Assembly (NCBI GenBank): GCA_039636795.1
Contig: CP143430.1
Location: 3,720,001-3,784,000, forward strand
Direction of reading: 5' to 3'
Source: Micrococcaceae bacterium Sec5.1
GTDB lineage: Bacteria > Actinomycetota > Actinomycetes > Actinomycetales > Micrococcaceae
Length of the DNA stretch: 64,000 nucleotides
Shown: positions 35,001-46,913 of the stretch, piece by piece
Layout of the letters: every line of letters starts with the position of its first letter
Numbering within the stretch: the first letter of the stretch is position 1
Notes under the pieces: model-generated
Databases searched by the model: none
What the model saw: only the letters and a program-made list of their open reading frames with translations
What the model was told of the DNA's origin: nothing
Translations under genes and position numbers: made by a program

Positions 35001-35350
35001 CAAGCGCCCAGATTGGCACCGGGTGGAACTCCATGACGGCGATACTGAGTACCGGCGATTTCAATGGCGACAGCAAGACTGATGTCCTGGCCAGGGACAC
35101 GTCGGGCATCCTGTGGCTATATCCAGGCAACGGGACCGGCGGTTGGCTGAGCAGGGTCCAAGTTGGAAGCGGCTGGAGCGGGATGACTGCAATCCTGGGC
35201 CCTGGCGACTTCAACGGAGACGGCAAGAACGATGTGCTTGCCCGCGACTCCGGTGGCAACCTCTTCCTGTACCCCGGCAACGGAACATCAGGATGGCTCT
35301 CCCGGAGCCAGGTCGGGTGGGGCTGGGGAGGGTTCACGTCGCTCCCCTAG
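32012..35350 (+). CDS. Large secreted repeat protein: propeller-like N-terminus, Ig/chitobiase-type repeats, FG-GAP C-terminus
   Basis: ATG 32012 begins with a signal peptide (HRHKITALIASASLATAALT to GAANA). Then come a probable beta-propeller (to about residue 345), Ig-like repeats with paired Cys (two to three copies, about 350-600), three repeats of the FN3-associated/chitobiase C-terminal type (IYVTTDGSTPTTSSPVYSGP, IFYTTDGTTPAT, IYFTTNGTTPTA), and five C-terminal blades with DFNGDGRSDVLARD-type calcium loops. It is likely a cell-surface or exported polymer-binding protein. No catalytic motif was recognised. A frame open from 31904 would add a lipoprotein remnant. Confidence 0.82.
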   Translation: MVRGPHRHKITALIASASLATAALTGVFTAGAANADQARQTVAVGLTKAAGSVVDPAGRIWVSDARAGFCRVTEAVGATPGGLETGTCLGGTLAGHKKGPALAGTPAMIDPSPANHGSGDEIAFIPDAAVGSSEVVRAIWKPTAGVFDYDGQLTIFDGDLRPNAVSDGPDGNIYLSFANARSIVKIVDPTALYPSIESIASVNSSSLSLAATHRNSAGNVVVYVAETSGLTVFTAPEDGVLTNFVPSPLYNVGKPTAIYYDWQSPLVLYTGTGGGTTTADAGKDTVSRIDLSTDTVNNQWALGFSKIGGLNMRDGKLMVMEDPGQLDPAKPAQQGRLLTLGGVVPSIVSGPTAANGTQAANPAFTDDSTPTFTVASTPPGGTLECSLQLSTATPVWQVCTSGTYTPATALTNGAYTFSVRAAPSGLPVSRAFTVDLTAPTAPVITSPAAGATVNRSPVLGVTSEADSVLSCSVDSTTVFTACSNGYVFNLATAGQHILGVRATDMAGNVSTLASVTVTADLTAPQVSISSPAEGATVGISPSFVFASTSTDVAGFRCKLGTNAFTACTSPKSYSNVPNGPVAFTVEATDNAGNTSTATRNVTVFAADTTPPVVSVDPAGGTYGANKTISLTVNEAATIYVTTDGSTPTTSSPVYSGPIALTSSMTLKYFARDTAGNSSTVATQTYVLDTTAPVLTVVPAAGAYASGQLVTMTSSEPGSIFYTTDGTTPATAVAGSTKAYSSPFALTANTTVMALAVDAYGNASAVTARAYTVLDTTPPVVTVTPPAGSYPVNQQITLTVNEAGSSIYFTTNGTTPTATAANKYSTAITLTAAMTLKYFAVDPSNNSSAIISQAYTVTAPPANTWKDYTGDAKNDVVARDNGGTLWLYPGNGTGGWLTQRSLGTGWNSLNAIVPTKDFNGDGRSDVLARDTNGVLWLYPGNGAGGLQPRVQAGTAWSGMTLILAPGDFSGDGKADVLARDSAGVLWLYRGNGTGGFVSSAQIGTGWNSMTAILSTGDFNGDSKTDVLARDTSGILWLYPGNGTGGWLSRVQVGSGWSGMTAILGPGDFNGDGKNDVLARDSGGNLFLYPGNGTSGWLSRSQVGWGWGGFTSLP

Positions 35351-35378
35351 CAGCAAAGACGTGACCCCGGCAGGAAAG

Positions 35379-35423
35379 AGAAGGGAGGGCCAGGACGCCA
35401 AGCGTCCTGACCCTCCCCTTCTT
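35379..35423. terminator. Bidirectional terminator between two convergent genes
   Basis: An 18-bp nearly perfect stem, AAGGGAGGGCCAGGACGC (35381-35398), with 35402-35420, followed by CTT and preceded by AAAGAG. It lies between the repeat protein gene and the convergent glycosyltransferase gene. Confidence 0.85.
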
Positions 35424-35437
35424 GTTCCAGGAATTCC

Positions 35438-36394
35438 CTACGTACGTTCCTTCATGGGATGCATCGTGGGCCTGTTTGGGCTTGCCTGTATGTCCAGTTG
35501 GAGGGATACCAACAGCATCTGAACTCCCAGCACAAAGGGCACAACAGCCAACATCACCGATCCCGCGGTAGGAGATCCCACGCTTGCGGCGAGAACCCAG
35601 ATCCCAGCCACGAGACCCATGACAATAAGGGCGATCCCTGCGATCAACAGAAGAGCCACCGCTGAGAAGGACCACACCATGTACTTCCACCACACACGGC
35701 GCCAGAAGCCACCAAAGAGCATGGCCAGCAGCTCGGGGATCACCTTCCGGAGCTTGATGCTGGAAACCTCGTTGCCGTAAACAGCAGGAATGGGGACATC
35801 CACAATCGGTACATCGAGGATATTCAGGTGAATCAGGAGGTCGTTCTCAAAGCTGTAGCGCGCAGCCACCTTATTCATTGGCAGGCGGCGAAGAACTTCC
35901 GTCCGGATCGCCGTGTAGCCATTCTGGGGGTCGAAGATGTGCCAGTAACCCGACGCCAGCTTTGTCATGAACGACAGAACGATGTTTCCGAAGATACGGT
36001 ATCCAGGCATGCCGGCAAAAGACTCACCTGAAAAGAAGCGGTTGGCCTTTGCAAAGCCGTAACCATCCACCACGGGGTCGAGCAGCTGGGGCAGGTACTC
36101 CGGATCCATCTGGGCGTCGCCGGCCATCACAACATTGATGTCGGAGCCCAACTCCATTGCTGCTTTATGTGCCGTCAGAACTGCGCCACCCACACCTTGA
36201 TTGACCTCGTGCCGGATCAACGTGACCCTGCCGTCATCCGCCCGAAGGGCAGCCCCGGAGGTGTCGTCAGGGCTGCAGTCATCAACAATGACAATGTCAT
36301 CGACGAAATCAGGCATCGTTTCGATCACCTGTGCGATGTGGTTCTCTTCTTTATAGGCCGGTACTACCGCGGCAATTCGAACGCCTCGATACAT
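35438..36394 (-). CDS. GT2 glycosyltransferase, polyprenyl-phosphate mannosyl/glucosyltransferase-like
   Basis: GT-A fold enzyme of the DPM1/ArnC type: VVPAYKEENHI, VVDDCSPDDT (first Asp site), AGDAQMDPEY (DxD-like metal site) and NRFFSGESFAGMPGYRIFGN, plus two C-terminal membrane helices (VALLLIAGIALIVMGLVAGI and SVMLAVVPFVLGVQMLLVSL). Such enzymes charge a polyprenyl phosphate at the inner face for later transfer outside. The neighbouring GtrA-type flippase fits. GAAGGA precedes the ATG. It is the last gene of the polysaccharide locus. Confidence 0.88.
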   Translation of the reverse strand: MYRGVRIAAVVPAYKEENHIAQVIETMPDFVDDIVIVDDCSPDDTSGAALRADDGRVTLIRHEVNQGVGGAVLTAHKAAMELGSDINVVMAGDAQMDPEYLPQLLDPVVDGYGFAKANRFFSGESFAGMPGYRIFGNIVLSFMTKLASGYWHIFDPQNGYTAIRTEVLRRLPMNKVAARYSFENDLLIHLNILDVPIVDVPIPAVYGNEVSSIKLRKVIPELLAMLFGGFWRRVWWKYMVWSFSAVALLLIAGIALIVMGLVAGIWVLAASVGSPTAGSVMLAVVPFVLGVQMLLVSLQLDIQASPNRPTMHPMKERT

Positions 36395-36397
36395 CGA

Positions 36398-36883
36398 TTA
36401 TCCTTCGCTGCTGTTAGGTGTGAATTTCTGTGCTGGCGCTTCAGTGCCCGAGGCGCCATCTGTCTGTCCGCTGGCGCTCTGCGGCTGCTTCTTTTGCGGG
36501 AAGATCCAGTGCTTGTAAATGAAGTAGTTCCAGCCCATGGTCACGATCGTCGCAACCACTTTACCGGCAACATATCCGGCCCCCAGGAACTGGAAAAGCT
36601 CGACGATTCCCATGACCGCCACGGTGTTGAAGGCCAGGAGTCCGGAGTACCGCAGCACTCCACCCAATGCCGTTCCGCCACCCCCGAAGGCAAAGTGGCG
36701 CTGCAGGAAATAGTTGAAGAAGAAACTTCCCCAGAATCCTGCGCCCGTGGCCAACCAAAGGGGCCAACCAAACACTTGGAAGCAGAGCGCCAGCAGACCG
36801 AGGTCCACAATGAAGCTCAGACCGCCCACCACGAGGAATCTGAACAAACTGGACGAGAGGAACTTTTTAATGAATGCCTTCAT
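36398..36883 (-). CDS. GtrA-family membrane protein
   Basis: 161 residues with four hydrophobic helices (LFRFLVVGGLSFIVDLGLLA, WLATGAGFWGSFFFNYFLQR, VLRYSGLLAFNTVAVMGIVE, VVATIVTMGWNYFIYKHWIF), the GtrA layout. The KHWIF ending of the last helix is typical. GtrA proteins are thought to flip or assist polyprenyl-phosphate sugars. It stands 3 bases after the stop of the large membrane protein gene and is followed at once by the GT2 gene, its likely partner. Confidence 0.9.
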   Translation of the reverse strand: MKAFIKKFLSSSLFRFLVVGGLSFIVDLGLLALCFQVFGWPLWLATGAGFWGSFFFNYFLQRHFAFGGGGTALGGVLRYSGLLAFNTVAVMGIVELFQFLGAGYVAGKVVATIVTMGWNYFIYKHWIFPQKKQPQSASGQTDGASGTEAPAQKFTPNSSEG

Positions 36884-36886
36884 TGG

Positions 36887-39001
36887 TTAACAAATCCTTC
36901 CAAGCGGGGCGATGCCATCGGGGTTCCGGTTCTCGAGGATGCCCGGGACTCCGTCAAGCTGCACACGGTCCTTGGCAGCGGCGTCGAAGGCTTGCTTGCC
37001 ACCTGGTAACTGAGACCAATCGATCCGGTAGAGGGCAGCGTTTCCGTCACGCACAACAAGCTTCAAGTAAGGGATGGAATCAGGATGGGTCAAGCCCGCC
37101 TTGGGCTCATCCCAGGCCCGGATCCGACCGTCGGCTATGTACACCCATTCGATACCAAGCTCCGAAGCGGCAGCCCGCGCGTCGGGATCCGTCGCCAACT
37201 CAGGGAGCTTTTGCAGGACAAGCAGCTGGCGGTTCGTAGGAAGTATTTCGAAGTGCCGAATCATCGGCATTCGGTTCCCGAGTGCATACATCCATACGGA
37301 ACCATCGCAGGAATCATTCAGCACTGTGGCGTCCTGAGGGACGTACTGGTCGATTTTGCTCAGCAGATCCACTTCGGATGAGCTCAGGGTGAGGCCATCC
37401 ACCTTCGTATTGATGTTGATGCGCTCGGCGTTTTGCTTGAAATACGGGATCGCCCCAACGCCACACACCAGCAAAACTGCGACAGCAGCCGCCGCTGTGA
37501 TGACGTGGTTGGGCCTGCGTCCCTTTGTGCCTTGGGATTCATGGGATGCTGCCCGACGATTGCGGAGCCACCGGACGGCCCACTCGATTGCCTCGCCGGC
37601 CTGGGCAACACCCAAGCCGGCAAGCGGCACGAGAAGCATGACAAGGATGCCGAAAATACGCCATTGATCGTCGTAAAAGGGGGCTGTCAGGTTCAGGAAA
37701 CGGGGGCTGTCGCTGCCCATGGTGTAAACCGAAAGAAACGCAAAAGCCAGGACCGGGCCGAAGTACCACCACATGCGGATCCTGAAGACAACAGCAAGGC
37801 AGCCAAGTGCGACAAGCGTTGTCAGGATCGGCATTGCCATGGAGCCATGGTTCAGGAAAACAATGTTCTGAATGGCACCGTTTCGATCAGTATCCGGAGC
37901 CCACATCATCTTGGAGACGCGCTCAGATTCCTTAAGCATCTGGGTAATGATCGGCAGGCCGATGATCGCCGCGAGAACCCCTGACACCGCCAGGTAAACG
38001 GTAATGCCCAGGATCCGGCCCTTGCGTCGTATCAATGCGGAGAGCAGCCAGAAGACGAGGACCGGCAGCACTACGAACGCCAGCGAGGGGTGGACGGCAA
38101 TAAGGCCCACTGCGCCGAAGGCAATGCCCAGGACCCAGAACTTTTGCCGCTCCAAGGCACCTTTGACTGCCAGGAAGACGAATGGACCCACCAAGAGCAT
38201 GCCAGCGAAAAACGGAATCAGCGGGCCACGCCACAGTAAATCGTAGGGGTAGACCGTGAACCATCCCGACACTGCAGCCGCGGCGGCCACGGCAACAGGG
38301 CGGCGCGTGAGGATCATGGTCAAGGCCATGGCGCTGAGGGGCAACTGAACGGCCATCATCACCAAGACGAAAACATTCAGGAAGACCGGGATGCTGACAC
38401 CACTCATCGGCCAGAACAGCGAGAGCACTGCGTGGAACGCAATCGGGTAGCTCCTGATGGGAGCATCAGAAATTGTGGTGTCGTAGTAGGCGAAGTTGCC
38501 CGCAATGGCGGGATCCCATTCATGATTCACGGAGATAAGCCGGATCATGTTGGCGTGCCAAGGAATGTCCCAGTCCTGGTTTATGCCCAGGAGGCCCTCA
38601 GTGCCGACAAACCATGCCACGGCGGCGGCGGCTCCGCCCGCAACAAGGCCCACAAGCAGGATCCACCAGGAGCCCGCAAATCGGTGCTTACCGAAAATGC
38701 TTGGCTGTGTTCGCAGGGGTGTCTGGAACTTGTCGGGGAATCTGCGCCTCAACACGAGGCGCAGAGCCAACAGGACACCAGCCAACACCAGCAGAACGGC
38801 GGACACCGGAAGCAGCTGCCAGCTCAAGCCCAAGGAATTGCCCATCACACCGATGACCGTCAGGGCACCCATGCCCAACAATGGTGCCACGACGGGCAGG
38901 AGGGTTCGGCGCACTCCCAGCGCTTCTCCGAGAAGCCAGCCTGGACCCCACCACAACACAATGATCAGGAGTACACACAACAGCAGTGGGCCGATACCCA
39001 T
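36887..39001 (-). CDS. Large polytopic membrane protein (DUF6541-like)
   Basis: 704 residues with a dozen or more membrane helices in the first 500 residues and a C-terminal exported domain (about 540-704). Conserved points are WDIPWHANMIRLI near 155 and AHP-type loops; the tail holds DATVLNDSCDGSVWMYALGN and ELGIEWVYIADGR. It looks like an actinobacterial DUF6541 protein, a GT-C-like fold that may be a glycosyltransferase using polyprenyl-phosphate sugars. The neighbours GtrA and GT2 support this, but no function is proven. The start ATG has no strong ribosome site. Confidence 0.72.
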   Translation of the reverse strand: MGIGPLLLCVLLIIVLWWGPGWLLGEALGVRRTLLPVVAPLLGMGALTVIGVMGNSLGLSWQLLPVSAVLLVLAGVLLALRLVLRRRFPDKFQTPLRTQPSIFGKHRFAGSWWILLVGLVAGGAAAAVAWFVGTEGLLGINQDWDIPWHANMIRLISVNHEWDPAIAGNFAYYDTTISDAPIRSYPIAFHAVLSLFWPMSGVSIPVFLNVFVLVMMAVQLPLSAMALTMILTRRPVAVAAAAAVSGWFTVYPYDLLWRGPLIPFFAGMLLVGPFVFLAVKGALERQKFWVLGIAFGAVGLIAVHPSLAFVVLPVLVFWLLSALIRRKGRILGITVYLAVSGVLAAIIGLPIITQMLKESERVSKMMWAPDTDRNGAIQNIVFLNHGSMAMPILTTLVALGCLAVVFRIRMWWYFGPVLAFAFLSVYTMGSDSPRFLNLTAPFYDDQWRIFGILVMLLVPLAGLGVAQAGEAIEWAVRWLRNRRAASHESQGTKGRRPNHVITAAAAVAVLLVCGVGAIPYFKQNAERININTKVDGLTLSSSEVDLLSKIDQYVPQDATVLNDSCDGSVWMYALGNRMPMIRHFEILPTNRQLLVLQKLPELATDPDARAAASELGIEWVYIADGRIRAWDEPKAGLTHPDSIPYLKLVVRDGNAALYRIDWSQLPGGKQAFDAAAKDRVQLDGVPGILENRNPDGIAPLGRIC

Positions 39002-39075
39002 TCCTACGATCGCCTTTCCTAGATGCTTCCACTAGCCATCCCTTGACAGACGACTCTTGCTATTGGATGCCGGAC

Positions 39076-39807
39076 TTAGTTGCGTTCCCGCAGCCAGGCG
39101 ACAGCCTGATCAGCCGGACCTTCGAATTGGACAGTGCCGGAGGATAAGACGACTCCCCTGTCGCAGATCCGCGAAATCATGTCCAGGTCATGGCTGACAA
39201 CCACGAGGGTCCTGCCTTCGTCGGACAGCTGCTTGATCTTTGCCAGGCACTTCCTCTGGAAAGGTTCATCTCCAACAGCCAGGATCTCGTCCACAAGGAA
39301 GATATCCGGCTGCGTATGAACTGCCACCGCAAAAGCAAGGCGCAGGAACATTCCGGAAGAATAGAACTTCACTTCCGTGTCGATAAACTGCTCGATTTCC
39401 GAGAAGGCGACGATCTCGTCGAATTTCTCGTTGATCTCCTGCTCTGACATTCCAAGGATCGCGGCGTTAAGGAAGACGTTCTCACGGCCGGACAAATCCG
39501 GGTGAAACCCGGCCCCAACCTCAATCAGGCCCGCGACCCTGCCTTTGGTCCGCACAGTGCCCTGATCGGGAAGGATGACACCGGAGATCAACTTGAGCAA
39601 CGTGGATTTACCGGAGCCGTTGAAGCCCAGAAGGGCCACAGTCTCCCCATCCTGTATCTCGAAGCTGACGTCGTGCAGGGCATCAAATTTCTTGGTGAGA
39701 TCACCCTTGCGTCCCTTGACGAGCCACACAAGCGTCTCTTTAAGGGAGTGCGAGTGACGCAGATTAAAGGTCTTTTTCAAGCCCTTGACTATGACGGCGG
39801 CGCCCAC
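39076..39807 (-). CDS. ABC transporter ATP-binding protein, Wzt/TagH type
   Basis: Polysaccharide-type ABC ATPase: Walker A GFNGSGKST (about 59), Q-loop/polysaccharide motif region VAGLIEVGAGFHPDLSGREN, signature YSSGMFLRLAFAVA and Walker B IFLVDEILAVGDE. No C-terminal glycan-binding domain, so it is the short TagH/RfbE form. GTG 39807 follows the permease stop codon directly, with AGGAGG inside the end of that gene. With the permease it should export a lipid-linked polymer. Confidence 0.93.
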   Translation of the reverse strand: MGAAVIVKGLKKTFNLRHSHSLKETLVWLVKGRKGDLTKKFDALHDVSFEIQDGETVALLGFNGSGKSTLLKLISGVILPDQGTVRTKGRVAGLIEVGAGFHPDLSGRENVFLNAAILGMSEQEINEKFDEIVAFSEIEQFIDTEVKFYSSGMFLRLAFAVAVHTQPDIFLVDEILAVGDEPFQRKCLAKIKQLSDEGRTLVVVSHDLDMISRICDRGVVLSSGTVQFEGPADQAVAWLRERN

Positions 39808-40665
39808 TCAGACCTCCTGCGCAAAATGGCCTTCGAGCCGGCGGAACACCAGCTGGCCGATGATAAGGAAAACTGCGGCCATCCCCAGTCCAGCCAACCC
39901 CGTCAACATCAGGTGAGGGGGCAGTTCGACCGGCTTAGTGACCGTGGGGTACCAGAACGCCCAGTGGAACAATTCCACAGCCACGGTCACGGGGTTGAGC
40001 TGGTAGATCGTCAAGACCCAGTCCGGTGCAAGACGACGGATCATGGTCCAGTCATAGAGGACGGGTGAAGTCCAGGTGACGATCATCATCAACATGTCAA
40101 CGATGTTCTCTGCATCGCGGAAAAATACGTTGACGGCACCTGCCAGGAGGCCCAGGCCCGTGGCGGTTACAGCCACAATGACGAAGCCCAGCGCTGCACC
40201 AACCAGCTGCATTACATCAGGTCGCCACCCGTTGAAAAGGGCAGCAGCCAGCAAGACCACCAGTTGGGGAAGGAAATGCACGGCAGCGACCCAGACCGAC
40301 GCCACGGGAAAAAGTTCCCGAGGCAGGTAGATCTTCTTCACCAGGGCCGCATTCCAGACTATGGAGCGCGTAGCGTTGGAAAACGCTTCAGTGAAGAAGT
40401 TGACGACGATGACGCCGGAGAACATGTACAGGGCGTAGTTGGGAATCTGATCCCCCACGCGAAGGACGATGCCCAGTGCAAAGAACAGAACCAAGTACTG
40501 GACCAAGGGCTTCACATATGACCAAGCCAGACCAAGCACAGAACCCCGGTAGCGGACCCTGAGTTCCTTGCGGACGATCAGCTTAAGGAGGTATCGGCGC
40601 CGGAAAACATCCAGCAGACCGGCACCTACCCCGGGAACAGCATAAATATCAGTGGAGTTGGCCAT
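39808..40665 (-). CDS. ABC-2 type polysaccharide export permease (Wzm/TagG type)
   Basis: 285 residues with about six membrane helices; ABC-2 features VRKELRVRYRGSVLGLAWSY, NAALVKKIYLPRELFPVA and a C-terminal NPVTVAVELFHWAFW. These match teichoic-acid and O-antigen exporters. ATG 40665 begins MANSTDIYAV, 2 bases after the galactofuranosyltransferase stop codon, so its translation is coupled to that gene. Substrate is likely the galactofuranose-containing polymer made by the neighbouring enzymes. Confidence 0.92.
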   Translation of the reverse strand: MANSTDIYAVPGVGAGLLDVFRRRYLLKLIVRKELRVRYRGSVLGLAWSYVKPLVQYLVLFFALGIVLRVGDQIPNYALYMFSGVIVVNFFTEAFSNATRSIVWNAALVKKIYLPRELFPVASVWVAAVHFLPQLVVLLAAALFNGWRPDVMQLVGAALGFVIVAVTATGLGLLAGAVNVFFRDAENIVDMLMMIVTWTSPVLYDWTMIRRLAPDWVLTIYQLNPVTVAVELFHWAFWYPTVTKPVELPPHLMLTGLAGLGMAAVFLIIGQLVFRRLEGHFAQEV

Positions 40666-40667
40666 CG

Positions 40668-43912
<3,245 letters not shown>

Positions 43913-43994
43913 TCAAGGCTACCCGACATGGCGTGCGTTCCCCGTATCCGGGCCCTTGGCCAAGCAGGGGCGGCTGGGGTCCACAAACACCAGA

Positions 43995-44021
43995 GGGAGG
44001 CTGGCACGTGGCCAGCCTCCC
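43995..44021 (-). terminator. Hairpin between the Wlb-type genes and glf
   Basis: A perfect 11-bp stem (43995-44005 with 44011-44021, loop of 5) lies 27 bases after the oxidoreductase stop, on the minus strand. No long T-run follows, so it might be partial. It divides the polysaccharide locus into two units. Confidence 0.65.
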
Positions 44022-44047
44022 CCAAAGGCGATGCTTGATTTGGCGTC

Positions 44048-45034
44048 TCAGAGGCTGATGACAGAGCCCGATTTGGCGGAGTCCAACACGGCCTCAGCAA
44101 CCCGCAGGGTCTCAAGGCCTTCGGCCATCGTGACGATATTCATCGACTTTCCGAGGATTGCATCGCGGAACGCCTCGTGTTCCATCTTTAGCGGCTCCCG
44201 CTTGGCAAGGGCGAACCGGGTGGAGGATCCCTCCGATACTCCGCGGAAGGCTGCGACGGAATCCCAATCAGTCTGGAACGTTCCGTTCTCCACGAAGGTC
44301 AGGTCTGCAGAAATGGTGTCAGCGATGAACGCCCCCCGTTCGCCCAGAACGACCGTTGTACGTTCCTTCATGGGTGACAACCAATTCACGATGTGGTTGG
44401 TTACGACACCGCTCCTGAGGTGGCCAATGGCTGTAACCATGTCTTCATGTTCGCGGCCACTGCGGGAGGTCGTGTGCGCTACGACGTTCACGAAGTTGCT
44501 CTGCGCCAGCCATGCGGTGAGGTCGATATCGTGCGTCGCAAGATCCTTGACCACCCCGACGTCGGCGATGCGCGCCGGGAAGGGTCCCTGCCGTCTTGTG
44601 CTGATCTGGTAAACGTCACCAAGGTCACCATTCCCGAGCCGCTCGCGAAGGCTTTGCAGGGAAGGGTTAAAGCGCTCGATGTGACCGACCGCGCCGATGA
44701 GGCCATTGGCTTCGAAGGCCTTGGCAATGCGTCCGCCCGACTCGGAATCGTTCGCGATCGGCTTCTCGACGAGACAGTGGATACCGGCCTCAGCAAGCCG
44801 CAACGCCACTTCCTCGTGCAGGATGGTCGGCACGGCAGCCACTGCCATGTCGATTCCCTGCTCAATCAGTTCCTCGACTGTGTTGTAGACAGTCAGACCA
44901 TCAGCAACATTGTGTGGATCGCCGAACGAATCCGCGACAGCAACCAGGTCAACGCCATCAAGCTCGCGGATTACGCGGGCGTGGTGGCGGCCCATCATAC
45001 CCAGTCCGATGAGGCCTGCCCGGAGGTTTGCCAC
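44048..45034 (-). CDS. Gfo/Idh/MocA oxidoreductase, WlbA-like sugar dehydrogenase
   Basis: NAD-binding Rossmann start (RAGLIGLGMMGRHHARVIREL), the conserved EKP (CLVEKPIAND near 93) and catalytic HDIDL segment (ATHDIDLTAWL near 170), as in Gfo/Idh/MocA enzymes. With the aminotransferase and acyltransferase upstream, it fits the WlbA (WbpB) step: 3-oxidation of UDP-GlcNAc(A). Start is coupled to the aminotransferase gene (1-base overlap). It is cytoplasmic. The dehydrogenase that makes UDP-GlcNAcA is not in the window. Confidence 0.85.
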   Translation of the reverse strand: MANLRAGLIGLGMMGRHHARVIRELDGVDLVAVADSFGDPHNVADGLTVYNTVEELIEQGIDMAVAAVPTILHEEVALRLAEAGIHCLVEKPIANDSESGGRIAKAFEANGLIGAVGHIERFNPSLQSLRERLGNGDLGDVYQISTRRQGPFPARIADVGVVKDLATHDIDLTAWLAQSNFVNVVAHTTSRSGREHEDMVTAIGHLRSGVVTNHIVNWLSPMKERTTVVLGERGAFIADTISADLTFVENGTFQTDWDSVAAFRGVSEGSSTRFALAKREPLKMEHEAFRDAILGKSMNIVTMAEGLETLRVAEAVLDSAKSGSVISL

Positions 45035-46125
45035 TAGCTTCCTGCCTTTGCGATGGCGTTGACGGCCGTCACGATGCGGTCCAGATCATCCTGGCTCAAC
45101 GATGGGTGCACCGGGAGGGACAGCACGCTGGCTGCAGATTCCTCGGTTACAGGCAACTCATCGGATGTCTGGAAGGGTGCAAGGCGGTGGTTCGGGATGG
45201 GGTAGTACACGCCACAACCGACGTTGTATTCCTCACGCAATGCCTTGGCGAAACCATCACGGTCATCGGTAATGCGGATGGTGTACTGGTGGTAGACGTG
45301 CTCATAGCCCTCGGCTACCTTCGGGGTGATGACGCCTTCGATGTTTGCGTCAAAGAATGCTGCGTTTTCCTGCCGGGTCTTGGTCCAGCCTTCGACCTTT
45401 GTCAGTTGGACGCGCCCGATGGCTGCATGGATGTTGGTCATGCGGGCGTTAAAGCCAACCAACTCATTTTCGTACTGGCGCTCCATGCCCTGGTTACGCA
45501 AGAGGCGGAGGCGGCGTTCGACGTCGGCCAGGCCTGTGCTGACCATCCCACCTTCGCCGGAGGTCATGTTCTTCGTGGGGTAGAGGCTGAACATGGCGAA
45601 GTCGCCGAAGGTTCCGACCTTCCGGCCGTTGACAGCGGCACCATGAGCCTGGGCCGCATCCTCGAACACCTTAACGCCGTGCTTCGAAGCGAGCGCGCCG
45701 ATGGCATCGACGTCGAAGGGGTGACCGTAGAGGTGTACCGGCATGATCGCAGCCGTGCGGTCGGTGATCTTCGACTCAACGGACGCAGGGTCCAGCGTGT
45801 AATAATCCGGGTCAACATCGGCAAAGACCGGCGTGGCTCCAGTCAGCGCCACCGAGTTGGCCGTGGCTGCGAAGGTGAAGGAAGGAACAATGACTTCGTC
45901 GCCGGCGCCAATGCCGGCGGCCAGAAGGCCAAGGTGCAGCCCTGAGGTGCCAGAGTTGACGGCGACAGCTGCGCGGCCGTCCAGAAGTACTTGGGAAAAT
46001 TCCTGCTCGAAGGACGCAACCTCCGAGCCTTGGGCAAGCTGGCCGGAGGCCAGAACTGCCTCTACGGCCTTGCGCTCGTCGTCGCCAATGATGGGTTTGG
46101 CGGGGGGAATGAATTCGGGGCTCAT
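45034..46125 (-). CDS. DegT/DnrJ/EryC1 aminotransferase, WlbC-like
   Basis: PLP-dependent sugar aminotransferase: AVNSGTSGLHLGLLAAGIGA, VFEDAAQAHGA, and FSLYPTKNMTSGEGGM with the PLP Lys near residue 185. The NxxxxxGxxNxRM-type end (NELVGFNARMTNIHAAIGR) contributes active-site contacts. Context indicates amination of a 3-keto UDP-sugar acid made by the next enzyme. It overlaps its acyltransferase partner by 4 bases. Length 363 is normal. Confidence 0.9.
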   Translation of the reverse strand: MSPEFIPPAKPIIGDDERKAVEAVLASGQLAQGSEVASFEQEFSQVLLDGRAAVAVNSGTSGLHLGLLAAGIGAGDEVIVPSFTFAATANSVALTGATPVFADVDPDYYTLDPASVESKITDRTAAIMPVHLYGHPFDVDAIGALASKHGVKVFEDAAQAHGAAVNGRKVGTFGDFAMFSLYPTKNMTSGEGGMVSTGLADVERRLRLLRNQGMERQYENELVGFNARMTNIHAAIGRVQLTKVEGWTKTRQENAAFFDANIEGVITPKVAEGYEHVYHQYTIRITDDRDGFAKALREEYNVGCGVYYPIPNHRLAPFQTSDELPVTEESAASVLSLPVHPSLSQDDLDRIVTAVNAIAKAGS

Positions 46126-46712
46126 GCCTCTACCTCTCGAAGTGTCTCGTTCTGTTCAACATATGTGGCGCCGGTTTCCGGGCATACCCAGTTCCCGCCA
46201 ATGTTCTGCAGCGGGAAGCCCGCCTTACCGACCCAGCCCCGCCGCTTGGCCGGAACCCCGACCATCAGCGCGAAATCAGGGACATCTTTGGCAACAACTG
46301 CTCCGGCGGCTACGGTGGCCCAGCGTCCGATGGTCACGGGAGCGACGCACACGGCGCGGGCACCAATGGACGCTCCTTCACGAATAGTGACGCCCACAGG
46401 CTCCCAGTCGTGCGCACTCTTCAGACTTCCGTCCGGACCTACAGCACGGGGATAAGTATCATTCGTCAGCACTACTGCCGGACCGATAAACACGCCGGCC
46501 TCCAGTTCTGCGGGCTCGTAGACAAGTGCATAGTTCTGGACTTTGCAGTTGTCCCCCATCTTGACGCCAGTGCCTATGTAGGCGCCGCGTCCGACGATGC
46601 AATTGACACCCAATTCAGCTTTCTCGCGGACTTGGGCCAGATGCCAGATCTTGGATCCATCACCAATTACCGCCTCGTCTGAAACATCGGCGCTCTCTGC
46701 AACCACTATCAC
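46122..46712 (-). CDS. Left-handed beta-helix acetyltransferase, WlbB-like
   Basis: Repeats of the hexapeptide type (VIGDGSKIWHLAQVREKAEL, IVGRGAYIGTGVKMGDNCKV, VTIGRWATVAAGAVVAKDVP) form a left-handed beta helix. The end contains CPETGATYVEQNETL, as in WlbB/WbpD enzymes that N-acetylate the 3-amino group of UDP-GlcNAc3NA. GTG 46712 with GAGAAGGGA upstream is the likely start; a TTG at 46748 and GTG 46739 are alternatives. Together with the two genes below it makes a diacetamido sugar for the wall polymer. Confidence 0.87.
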   Translation of the reverse strand: MIVVAESADVSDEAVIGDGSKIWHLAQVREKAELGVNCIVGRGAYIGTGVKMGDNCKVQNYALVYEPAELEAGVFIGPAVVLTNDTYPRAVGPDGSLKSAHDWEPVGVTIREGASIGARAVCVAPVTIGRWATVAAGAVVAKDVPDFALMVGVPAKRRGWVGKAGFPLQNIGGNWVCPETGATYVEQNETLREVEA

Positions 46713-46913
46713 CGGTGAAGGTCCCTTCTCATTGAGCACACGCGACAACGAGTTTCATCTTAGCCGAGACGCCATGTCCTCGCGTCAAGTCGGCGCCTTC
46801 AGCCGGTATCGCCGAGAGTTGTCCACATAGCCCAGGAAAGGGGCAGCAGCCTGCCCGGGAATTCCATAGCCTCAGTTCTGGACGGCTACGGGAATTCAGG
46901 AAGGAGCGGGCAA

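Noticed and set aside
46748..46913. Possible WXG100 gene before the EssC-like gene
   Set aside because: The gap is too short and holds no frame with a WxG motif; it looks like a divergent promoter region.
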